From contig JALNXP010000172.1 of the NCBI GenBank assembly GCA_023230285.1, forward strand, positions 1-5,492: a stretch of 5,492 nt of DNA, given 5' to 3'. The first letter of the stretch is position 1, and the number at the start of each line of letters is the position of its first letter. Under the pieces are notes generated by a model, which was given only the letters and a program-made list of their open reading frames with translations, searched no databases and was not told the DNA's origin. The translations under genes and the position numbers were made by a program. Positions 1 to 4,970 of this stretch are shown piece by piece. The stretch comes from Bacteroidales bacterium. GTDB lineage: Bacteria > Bacteroidota > Bacteroidia > Bacteroidales > BM520.

Positions 1-740
1 TGTGTTTTGTTAGATATAATTGCGGTAAGTCGTGCTTTATATTCTTCAATTGATGAAAGAGTTCCACGTTTGCAGCAAGTTGAGTTTAAAGCTGTTTGCA
101 AAACATCATAATTGATTTCGTTTTTCTTTAGGTTGTATAGCAGATGAATATCATAAAAATCACGAGGACGCGTGTTTGCAATACCTCTGGAAACGATGGT
201 TTCCAACTTTTCTGCAAGAATATTTTCAAGTGGATATGCCTTTATATTGATTAGTTCATCATCAAACACACATTTATATTCATATTTAACTTCTGAAGGG
301 ATTATAGAATCACCTGTTGTTACATCTACAGTCATGGGGACAGAAAGTCCATCATACTCTGCTGTTATAAACGCTCTTAATCCCGGATAGTCGTCAGCCT
401 CACGAATATCTTCAAGGCGGTCAAATGTAAACAAAAACTGGTCTGTTTCAACGTGTGTGTTGCAAACATTCCTTAGAATGGATTCAAGATTTCCTTTGTT
501 TAAGTCAAACCCCTTTACTGTAGTATCAATATCCATTGTCGAGCGGTTTTCAATACCTATCAATGAAGAAATGAGAAAGCCTCCCTTAATAATGAAGTTT
601 TCAGCCTCAGGCGATTTTGAAAGGCGATATAAAAATCGTTCAAGACAATATATCTGTAATGCAGCTTGTGCCGTAATTCTTGTTTTTTTTGCTTTAGATT
701 TCATTAAAGCTTTTAACTGCATAGCGTTTTTCGTAATCAT
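1..740 (-). CDS. abiEii: AbiEii-type nucleotidyltransferase toxin, C-terminus cut by window edge
   Basis: This frame is open from the ATG at 740 to the left edge (246 codons visible, end missing). It reads as the toxin of a type IV AbiE toxin-antitoxin system, a DNA polymerase beta-fold nucleotidyltransferase. Visible signatures are the KGG motif (residues 52-54) with serines at 58-59, the catalytic DxD (D70, D72), a third acidic residue in the strand MTVDV (D139), the conserved lysine in AEKLE (K178), and RPRDFYDIHLL (191-201), the family's R-x-RDFYD motif. Known members stop growth by nucleotidyl transfer, and mycobacterial MenT relatives modify tRNA. The substrate here is unknown. The gene follows abiEi with a 4-bp ATGA overlap, so translation is probably coupled. 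All catalytic residues in view are intact, so the toxin looks functional as far as can be seen. The region is AT-rich compared with the right end, which suggests acquisition. Confidence 0.93.
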   Translation of the reverse strand, partial: MITKNAMQLKALMKSKAKKTRITAQAALQIYCLERFLYRLSKSPEAENFIIKGGFLISSLIGIENRSTMDIDTTVKGFDLNKGNLESILRNVCNTHVETDQFLFTFDRLEDIREADDYPGLRAFITAEYDGLSVPMTVDVTTGDSIIPSEVKYEYKCVFDDELINIKAYPLENILAEKLETIVSRGIANTRPRDFYDIHLLYNLKKNEINYDVLQTALNSTCCKRGTLSSIEEYKARLTAIISNKT

Positions 741-1342
741 GTCAGTACCTCTATATATGAACGGACTTTGTTTTCAACTTTGAAAAGTTTTGCTAATTCC
801 AAGAGTCGTTGTAAATTTCTATTTTTCCATTTTGAATAGGTTTTATAAGCATACGAAATAGTCTGAATGTCACACAAAGCGCGCGGTGTTAGAATTTCAC
901 ACAATGTCCGTTCGGCAGAATATGTATTAACAAGATGTTTCCCCGGAGACAAAACTTCATTCACTTCAATATCATAAAGATCGTCCTTAATGAATTTAAT
1001 TATCACGTCCCTTTGTTTTAGTTTTTCTGAGTGATATTTTCCCTTGAATGTCATTGTCCATTGTAATGGTGCGCGTTCTGAGAGATTGTAAAGATAAAGA
1101 GCTGTTTCTAATGAAAATATACCGGCTGTATATTCAGATTGCAAATCATAAAGTTCATCATTTAAAATATCTGGTTTCTGATAAATACCTCGTCCGGTGC
1201 GCATTAAAACTCCGTCGTCCGTAAGATTTTTTAAATACATCCTGTGAATACCAAGTTGTTCCGCATCTTTTGAAGTTATACGTCCGTTATTTTGAGAAAG
1301 ATATTCCTTAAGAAACTGTAAGTGTCCGGTTTTGACATTCAT
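737..1342 (-). CDS. abiEi: AbiEi-type antitoxin and transcriptional autorepressor
   Basis: The product is 201 residues, the usual size for AbiEi antitoxins. Residues 5-56 form the N-terminal winged helix-turn-helix, ending in the typical wing sequence RTGRGIY (48-54). The C-terminal antitoxin domain shows FSLETALYLYNLSERAP (76-92) and the block SAERTLCEILTPR (142-154) followed by DIQTI, both characteristic of the family. In studied systems AbiEi represses its own operon and blocks AbiEii toxicity without stable toxin binding. I chose the ATG at 1342 because the protein then begins where AbiEi proteins normally do. A longer frame reaches 1435, but its extra 31 residues are translated promoter and flanking DNA. 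The -10 box lies only 6 bases upstream of this ATG, so the message is probably leaderless. The stop overlaps the abiEii start. Confidence 0.93.
   Translation of the reverse strand: MNVKTGHLQFLKEYLSQNNGRITSKDAEQLGIHRMYLKNLTDDGVLMRTGRGIYQKPDILNDELYDLQSEYTAGIFSLETALYLYNLSERAPLQWTMTFKGKYHSEKLKQRDVIIKFIKDDLYDIEVNEVLSPGKHLVNTYSAERTLCEILTPRALCDIQTISYAYKTYSKWKNRNLQRLLELAKLFKVENKVRSYIEVLT
748..752 (-). promoter_or_regulatory. Ribosome binding site of abiEii
   Basis: AGAGG lies 7 bases upstream of the abiEii ATG, inside the last codons of abiEi. Together with the ATGA stop/start overlap it fixes the abiEii start at 740. It also allows the toxin to be translated by re-initiation. Confidence 0.7.
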
Positions 1343-1369
1343 ACTACCAATATAGTTTAATGGTAGTAT
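1341..1369. repeat. 9-bp perfect inverted repeat, likely AbiEi operator
   Basis: ATACTACCA (1341-1349) and TGGTAGTAT (1361-1369) are perfect reverse complements around an 11-base spacer. The repeat covers the -10 box and the first bases of abiEi. A repressor bound here would block RNA polymerase. Inverted repeats in the abiE promoter are the known AbiEi binding sites in other bacteria, so autorepression is the likely role. Confidence 0.75.
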
Positions 1370-1378
1370 AAACGTCAA
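1343..1378 (-). promoter_or_regulatory. abiE operon promoter, probably leaderless
   Basis: On the minus strand a -35 box TTGACG (1378-1373) and a -10 box TATATT (1354-1349) are separated by 18 bases, close to the sigma-70 consensus. Six bases then separate the -10 box from the ATG at 1342. Transcription would therefore start at or next to the start codon. No Shine-Dalgarno sequence is visible. Leaderless initiation is inferred from this spacing. Confidence 0.72.
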
Positions 1379-1384
1379 GTAACA

Positions 1385-1613
1385 TTTATTGCCTTTACAG
1401 AGGCATATCCGAAAACAGAGGACTACGAATCGCATATAGACGGCAAGGGGATCGGCTTCACTCTCATCAAGGTCAGGAAAATGAGGGGAATTCAGAACTG
1501 GGTGAACACTTACTTACCCAAGAAAAATCCCCAATGGCTTTACTTCCCTGCAGTCCGTCATGGAGGCATTCGGACTAGCAGACATTCATATCAAACTGTT
1601 GGAGGCTTGCTGA
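1385..1613 (+). pseudogene. C-terminal remnant of an unidentified protein, broken by two frameshifts
   Basis: No single frame is convincing, but three successive plus-strand frames join into a plausible protein tail. The first frame contains EAYPKTEDYESH and GKGIGFTLIKV up to about 1485. The second gives NSELGEHLLTQEKSPMALLP from 1489. The third gives LQSVMEAFGLADIHIKLLEAC, ending at TGA 1611-1613. Each junction needs one base restored in a homopolymer: GGGG at about 1485-1488, and CCC at about 1547-1549. I do not recognise the family. The 5' part is missing: just left of about 1385 lies the abiE promoter, so the AbiE module may have replaced the rest of the gene. It precedes the XRE regulator remnant by 33 bases in the same direction, as in a two-gene operon. 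The calls of coding character and frameshifts rest on reading by eye. Confidence 0.45.
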
Positions 1614-1870
1614 TGAAGAAAACCAAGATGGTCTATTTTACTATACATGCGTGTGTCAACGAAGCAAGAGCAACGGGCCATCTCCCGTCTCCGACAAATA
1701 AGGGAAGAGGCTCAGCTTTCTCAATTGGAATTTCTTTTCGCTCCTGTGTATCACAGAATATGATTACATACATCGAAAGTGGGAAAAGGGTGCCGAACCT
1801 GAAACTCTCCGCACATCTCAAGAAAGTACACGAAACCTACCAAGCAGGTGAACTTAAAGGATGTAAAAGA

Positions 1871-1878
1871 GAAAATAT
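1871..1878. repeat. Target-site duplication copy 1 (GAAAATAT)
   Basis: These eight bases are identical to 3206-3213 and lie immediately outside the right inverted repeat. The length is as expected for IS256-family insertion. Confidence 0.93.
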
Positions 1879-1904
1879 GGGGTTGTCAATTGATTTGTGT
1901 AATT
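1879..1904 (+). repeat. Right terminal inverted repeat of the IS256 element
   Basis: The outer end begins GGGGTTGT and contains TTTGTGTAA at 1894-1902. About 16-18 of 26 bases match the other end in inverted orientation. This is the transposase-distal (3') end. Confidence 0.85.
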
Positions 1905-1910
1905 GATTTC

Positions 1911-3168
1911 CTATAGGTTTACTCTTCCTTCAAACATTATGGAAAACTGGTTCAGTGCGACACCCCAATTTGGTATTGGCATGGTCCATTTCTCCGAGGC
2001 CTTGTTTATCGCAAGGTACATGATCCTGTAGATTGAGTCGTCGGTAGGGAATGCCGCCCGGTTCTTGGTGACCTTTCTCAGTGAGAAGTTCAAGGATTCT
2101 ATGGCGTTGGTGGTATAGATGGCCTTGCGGATTTCCTTGGGATAGGAGAAGAATCCACACAGATCCCCCCAGTGGCTCTCCCATGGCTTCCTGATCATGG
2201 AATACTTGTCATTCCAGGCTTTTCCGAAATCATCGAGGCTCAGCAGGGCCTCCCCCCCCGGTAGAGGCGGCATAAATCTTCTTCAGATCCCTGCAGACAG
2301 CCTTCAGATCCTTGTAGGATACAAACTTGGTGCTGTTGCGTACCATATGGACGATGCACAACTGGACCTTGGTCTGGGGGAATACGGCCCTTACCGCATC
2401 GGGAAAACCGGCCAGCCCGTCCATGCAGGCGATGAATATGTCATTCACCCCACGGTTCTTCAGGTCGGTGAGGACGCTCATCCAGAACTTGGCTCCTTCA
2501 CTCTCGCTGAGATAAACCCCCAGGACTTCCTTGCGCCCTTCCATGGTTATCCCCAACGCCATATACAGCGCTTTGTTCTGGTTTTTGCCACCTTCCCTGC
2601 TATTCACCCGCAGCACATCAAGATACACGATGGGATAGGCGGGAGACAGCGGCCTGTCCCTCCACCCCCTCACCTCGGTGGGAATGCTGTCGGTAACCCT
2701 GCTGACAAGCTCTGCCGACACCTCCACCCCGTACATGTCCTGCAGGTGGGCCTGGATGTCCCGTACGGTCATCCCGTTGGAATACAAGGCAATTATCTGC
2801 TCGTTGAAGATCGGCAGCCTCTTCTCATACTTGGGGACAAGCACCGGTGAGAGCTCGCCGTTCCTGTCCCGGGGGATGCTGAGCTCGACCTCCTGGTCTT
2901 GGGTCATGACTTTCTTAGTGGAGTAGCCGTTGCGGTTGTTACCGCTTAGATCTCCCAAAGAGGAATGTTTCCGGTACCCGAGATGGTCGTCCATCTCGGC
3001 CTCCAGTGCTTTGTTGAGAATCCTTGTCGTCAGAACTTTGACGATACCGCCCTCTCCAAACAATTCATCCTGGCTAACCCCATTAAGGTCCAGTTGGTCG
3101 ACGATTCCATCGATGGCATCTTTCTCTCGTTTGTTTCTCTTGGCCTTTTGCTACTCCTTCTTTGGCAT
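1911..3168 (-). pseudogene. IS256-family (mutator-type) transposase with nonsense and frameshift lesions
   Basis: The restored protein would be 418 residues, normal for IS256 transposases, which cut and paste DNA with a DDE catalytic triad. The first catalytic Asp is in YPIVYLDVLRV (near 2617-2619 on the minus strand) and the second is in IACMDGLAGFPDAV. The glutamate is in YTTNAIESLNFSLRKVTKNR, in the 3' segment. The CIVH (CxxH) signature follows the second Asp. Two lesions break the gene. Codon 6 after ATG 3168 (MPKKE) is TAG at 3153-3151, where the family-like reading continues QKAKRNKREKD. A run of eight G (2259-2252, minus strand) shifts the frame between AAST and GGEALLSLDDFG. Seven G would keep it open. 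A TTG at 3063 could bypass the amber but loses 35 residues, and the frameshift would still separate the catalytic glutamate from the two aspartates. Confidence 0.9.
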
Positions 3169-3179
3169 AGCAGATTCCC

Positions 3180-3205
3180 ATTTACACAAACTATGTTACA
3201 CCCTC
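3180..3205 (-). repeat. Left terminal inverted repeat of the IS256 element
   Basis: Read on the minus strand, the end begins GAGGGTGT and contains TTTGTGTAA at 3190-3182, at the same offset as in the other end. It lies just upstream of the ancestral transposase start at 3168. Confidence 0.85.
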
Positions 3206-3213
3206 GAAAATAT
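3206..3213. repeat. Target-site duplication copy 2 (GAAAATAT)
   Basis: These eight bases are identical to 1871-1878 and lie immediately outside the left inverted repeat. After it the host sequence continues with the last codons of the XRE gene. Confidence 0.93.
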
Positions 3214-3216
3214 TCC

Positions 3217-3291
3217 TTAAGCGCCTCTATTTGGGATTTTATCTTGACGCATCATGTGGTAAAGTGCCGTTAGGTTAAGCTTTGTGAGAGC
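3217..3291 (-). other. Possible short coding remnant of unknown origin
   Basis: On the minus strand, codons 3291-3217 read as a natural-looking protein end, with LNLTALYHMMRQDKIPNRGA then TAA. The frame is closed by TGA just upstream and has no proper start. It would end tail-to-tail with, and overlap, the stop of the XRE gene. I do not recognise it. It may be the last codons of a decayed mobile-element gene, or it may be chance. In the rest of 3221-3373 I see no gene and no strong terminator. Confidence 0.25.
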
Positions 3292-3373
3292 CGTTTTTGC
3301 ACATCATTTTGTATCGTCTGAAAATGTTTCGCAAATGTAAACATCAGCTAAACCCCAGAGTGGTACGTCAAGG

Positions 3374-3658
3374 CTAGTATTTCAACAGTATATCATGATG
3401 CCCAATATCCAAAAGCATGATTATCACATCACCTTCGTGATAGCAGATAACTTGGATATCCATGTTGACACGGAACTCGAAAAGGTCATCAGTTCCCTGA
3501 AGCCGTTTTTTCCTCAGAGACGGATGGAATGGGTTTTCCTCCAAGAGTCTATTTTTACGTTTCACCTGCTTTTTCTCAGTTTCATTAAGCTTCTTGAGAT
3601 TCTTTATGAATGTCGTGGAACATGACGCTAGATGATTTTCTGGATCTCTTCCTGCCAT
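3374..3658 (-). CDS. RelE/ParE-superfamily toxin-like protein without adjacent antitoxin
   Basis: From the ATG at 3658 the product has 94 residues, the usual size of RelE-like toxins. The core is recognisable: helical TTFIKNLKKLNETEKKQV near the start, NPFHPSLRKKRLQG, FEFRVNMDIQVICYHEGD, and the terminal IIMLLDIGHHDILLKY. These match the family's H-x-SL-x-K-x-L-x-G block, the central Arg strand and the C-terminal GHHD strand. RelE-type toxins cleave mRNA on the ribosome, while ParE types poison gyrase. The sequence does not decide between them, but it looks closer to mRNA interferases. The frame extends to another ATG at 3736, but that segment overlaps the promoter and ribosome site of the divergent HNH gene, so I prefer 3658. 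Neither start has a good Shine-Dalgarno sequence. No antitoxin gene lies upstream (HNH gene) or downstream (no gene), so it is an orphan or relic. Confidence 0.72.
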   Translation of the reverse strand: MAGRDPENHLASCSTTFIKNLKKLNETEKKQVKRKNRLLEENPFHPSLRKKRLQGTDDLFEFRVNMDIQVICYHEGDVIIMLLDIGHHDILLKY

Positions 3659-3680
3659 AGGGTATCTTTCCCAAAAATCC

Positions 3681-3709
3681 TTGCTGTTATGGTATCCATA
3701 CAGTATGAT
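3681..3709 (+). promoter_or_regulatory. Promoter of the HNH endonuclease gene
   Basis: The -35 box TTGCTG (3681-3686) and the -10 box TATGAT (3704-3709) are spaced by 17 bases, the optimal sigma-70 distance. Transcription would start near 3716, just before the ribosome site at 3718-3724. Confidence 0.65.
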
Positions 3710-3713
3710 ACTG
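3688..3713. repeat. Two back-to-back 13-bp palindromes over the HNH promoter
   Basis: TATGG-TAT-CCATA (3688-3700) is followed without a gap by CAGTAT-G-ATACTG (3701-3713). They fill the spacer and cover the -10 box. This is the layout of a dimeric repressor's tandem operators. Which protein would bind is unknown. Confidence 0.5.
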
Positions 3714-3717
3714 CCTT

Positions 3718-3724
3718 GGAGGAG
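3718..3724 (+). promoter_or_regulatory. Strong ribosome binding site of the HNH gene
   Basis: GGAGGAG lies 10 bases before the ATG at 3735. This decides the start in favour of MPDREV and against an in-frame ATG at 3681 that lies within the promoter. Confidence 0.8.
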
Positions 3725-3734
3725 AAAATCAGCC

Positions 3735-4286
3735 ATGCCTGATCGTGAAGTTCATACCATCAAGGAGCTTATTTTCTATCAATACGCCAAGATTATCGGC
3801 AAAATGGCCTTCGGTCCCGAGTCAAAGACCGAAGCCTATGGATTTATCAAGAAGAAATTCCGTGAGTTGCGCGATGATGAGATGAAGTGGTCTGACATCC
3901 TCAGAGAAGACAGACAATTCGTAGAGGCCGTTCCAGTCTGCGCCTATTGCGGTTCGTCAGACCGTCTGCAGTGGGAGCATATCGTGCCAAAATCCCTCTG
4001 CATCAACGAACGATGCGCTACCTGTGACCATATCCAGGGAATTCACAACCAAATATGGGCCTGCCCTTCCTGCAATGCCAGCAAGGGAACAAAAGGGCTT
4101 TATCATTTCATGAAGGACTTGCATCCGAATGTGAAACATCTTTCCGATTGCGTTCCCGTCCTTCTGGAAAAGAAATACCTGAAGACCATCTATTACTGTC
4201 ACCAATGCAATGGCACACTTGATTGGGACAAGGGAGGAGAGAAACTTACTGTGCTCGACCTTGATTTCCCTTGCCTAGGCAGGTGA
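3735..4286 (+). CDS. HNH endonuclease family protein
   Basis: This 183-residue protein starts MPDREVHTIKELIFYQYAK, preceded by a strong Shine-Dalgarno sequence and promoter. The HNH core is clear: CAYC (69-72), QWEHIVPKSL (79-88) with metal-ligand H82, then HNQIWACPSCNASKG (104-118), which carries the Asn and downstream His/Lys region of the ββα-metal nuclease fold. Four CxxC pairs (C69/72, C94/97, C110/113, C155/158) indicate structural zinc knuckles. The last pair lies in a separate C-terminal element YYCHQCNGTLD. HNH proteins are metal-dependent DNases found in restriction, homing, phage and repair roles. The target of this one cannot be told. The reading frame is intact with all core residues. 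It is transcribed alone, divergent from the RelE-like gene, and no methylase is visible, so a classical restriction pair is not evident here. A defence role is possible but inferred. Confidence 0.88.
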   Translation: MPDREVHTIKELIFYQYAKIIGKMAFGPESKTEAYGFIKKKFRELRDDEMKWSDILREDRQFVEAVPVCAYCGSSDRLQWEHIVPKSLCINERCATCDHIQGIHNQIWACPSCNASKGTKGLYHFMKDLHPNVKHLSDCVPVLLEKKYLKTIYYCHQCNGTLDWDKGGEKLTVLDLDFPCLGR

Positions 4287-4416
4287 ACCTTCATTTCATG
4301 CAGTTATCCTCTTGTTGGGTCTGAGCCAAATCAGAAGTTCCGTCACTATTCTTTGTTTTTCTTTTTCCGTCCTTAATGTATAAGACTGGAGAAAAACCAG
4401 AGGGCGATATTCCTTC

Positions 4417-4902
4417 TCAGGATTTCTCTTCTTCTGAATCGTCCACTTCGACTTTTTCGGGAAGGACCGAAGCATCGGTTTTGATGGGGATCAGGCGGCG
4501 GATGAACGGTTGCACGCCGACGTAGGTTTTCTGGAACTCGTCTTCGCTTTCCTTCAATGCTGCCTGCCATGCCGCACCGAAACCAGGGCTGTTGATGGTC
4601 AGTCGGTCGACGGCGAGCTGGTATACTTGGAGCCGAGAGATTTCCTTGCGTCCCGGTTTCTGCGAATAGGTGTTGACGGTGATCCTGAGGTTTTCATTCG
4701 CTTTTTTCAGCGACTCATTCTCCGTTTTCAGTTTTGACAGGCCTTCCGCCTCGATGTCCATGCGGTCGGTGACCATCTCTTTGTATTTGTCTTTTTCCGC
4801 CTTGAGGGCGAGCAGCTTCTTATGCTGGCTGATGGACATCGCGATGGCGACGACCAGCGCAAGCACGCCGCCCAGTCCGAGGCCGATCAAAAACTCTTTC
4901 AT
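4417..4902 (-). CDS. Small membrane-anchored coiled-coil protein, function unknown
   Basis: The start is set by AGAGAGG (4915-4909), 6 bases before the ATG at 4902. A longer frame to 4956 lacks such a site. The 161-residue protein opens with one hydrophobic segment, FLIGLGLGGVLALVVAIAM (about 4-22), followed by a Lys-rich stretch. This predicts a signal anchor, but its topology is not certain. Residues about 26-78 are charged and heptad-like (LLALKAEKDKYKEM, LSKLKTENESLKKANENL), so probably a coiled coil. A globular part with RLQVYQLAVDRLTINSPGFGAAW and a Gln/Arg helix follows, then an acidic tail VEVDDSEEEKS. I do not recognise the family. It lies 68 bases downstream of thrC on the same strand with no obvious terminator between, so co-transcription is likely. 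A functional link to threonine synthesis is not implied. Confidence 0.82.
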   Translation of the reverse strand: MKEFLIGLGLGGVLALVVAIAMSISQHKKLLALKAEKDKYKEMVTDRMDIEAEGLSKLKTENESLKKANENLRITVNTYSQKPGRKEISRLQVYQLAVDRLTINSPGFGAAWQAALKESEDEFQKTYVGVQPFIRRLIPIKTDASVLPEKVEVDDSEEEKS

Positions 4903-4970
4903 GAGGCACCTCTCTGTCCCAAAAGATATCGAAACGAAACGGGAGAGTAAAGGCATCGCCCCCTAGGGCC

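Larger units (their letters stand above)
1879..3205 (-). mobile_element. Complete IS256-family insertion sequence, 1327 bp
   Basis: The element is bounded by imperfect terminal inverted repeats that share the core TTTGTGTAA, placed exactly 15 bases inside each end. It is flanked on both sides by the direct repeat GAAAATAT (1871-1878 and 3206-3213). An 8-bp duplication, the 1.3-kb length and a single long mutator-type transposase all fit the IS256 family. The transposase reads right to left. The intact ends and perfect duplication point to a transposition event that has not been rearranged since. The copy is probably no longer autonomous because its transposase is broken. It could still move if another copy elsewhere supplies transposase. 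Confidence 0.93.
1647..3220 (+). pseudogene. XRE-family helix-turn-helix regulator, frameshifted and split by IS256
   Basis: From the ATG at 1647 the frame reads RLRQIREEAQLSQLEF. It then stops at a TGA after a frame change. Adding one T to the TTT run at 1731-1733 restores SFRSCVSQNMITYIESGKRVP. The joined text aligns without gaps to the XRE consensus (recognition helix near GVS, then IExGKRxP). The restored protein would be about 79 residues, one HTH domain plus a short tail. It is further split after 1878 by the IS element. Removing the IS and one copy of the 8-bp duplication restores codons ending Asn-Ile-Pro and TAA at 3218-3220, so the IS entered two to three codons before the stop. Such small regulators often serve as antitoxins or phage-type repressors, and the role here is unknown. 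An upstream frame from 1481 merely runs into the 3' half. Confidence 0.72.

Noticed and set aside
457..783. Plus-strand open frame of 108 codons at the left
   Set aside because: It is antisense to abiEii and abiEi, which have clear family motifs. It shows no motif of its own.
1343..1435. N-terminal extension of abiEi to an ATG at 1435
   Set aside because: The added 31 residues translate the promoter, operator and flanking DNA. The family normally starts at the ATG at 1342.
2252..2259. Programmed ribosomal frameshift in the transposase
   Set aside because: IS256-family elements normally encode transposase in one frame, and the upstream amber also breaks the gene. A one-base expansion of a G run is simpler.
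2197..2850. Long 217-codon plus-strand open frame inside the IS
   Set aside because: It is antisense to the transposase, whose catalytic motifs are clear on the minus strand. The plus frame has proline/histidine-rich text typical of a shadow.
3681..3734. Upstream ATG at 3681 for the HNH gene
   Set aside because: It falls on the -35 box of the gene's own promoter. The ATG at 3735 has a strong Shine-Dalgarno sequence at the right distance.
4383..4400. Hairpin CTGG-loop-CCAG downstream of the coiled-coil gene as terminator
   Set aside because: The stem is only 4 bp, and no U-run follows it directly, so it is too weak to call.
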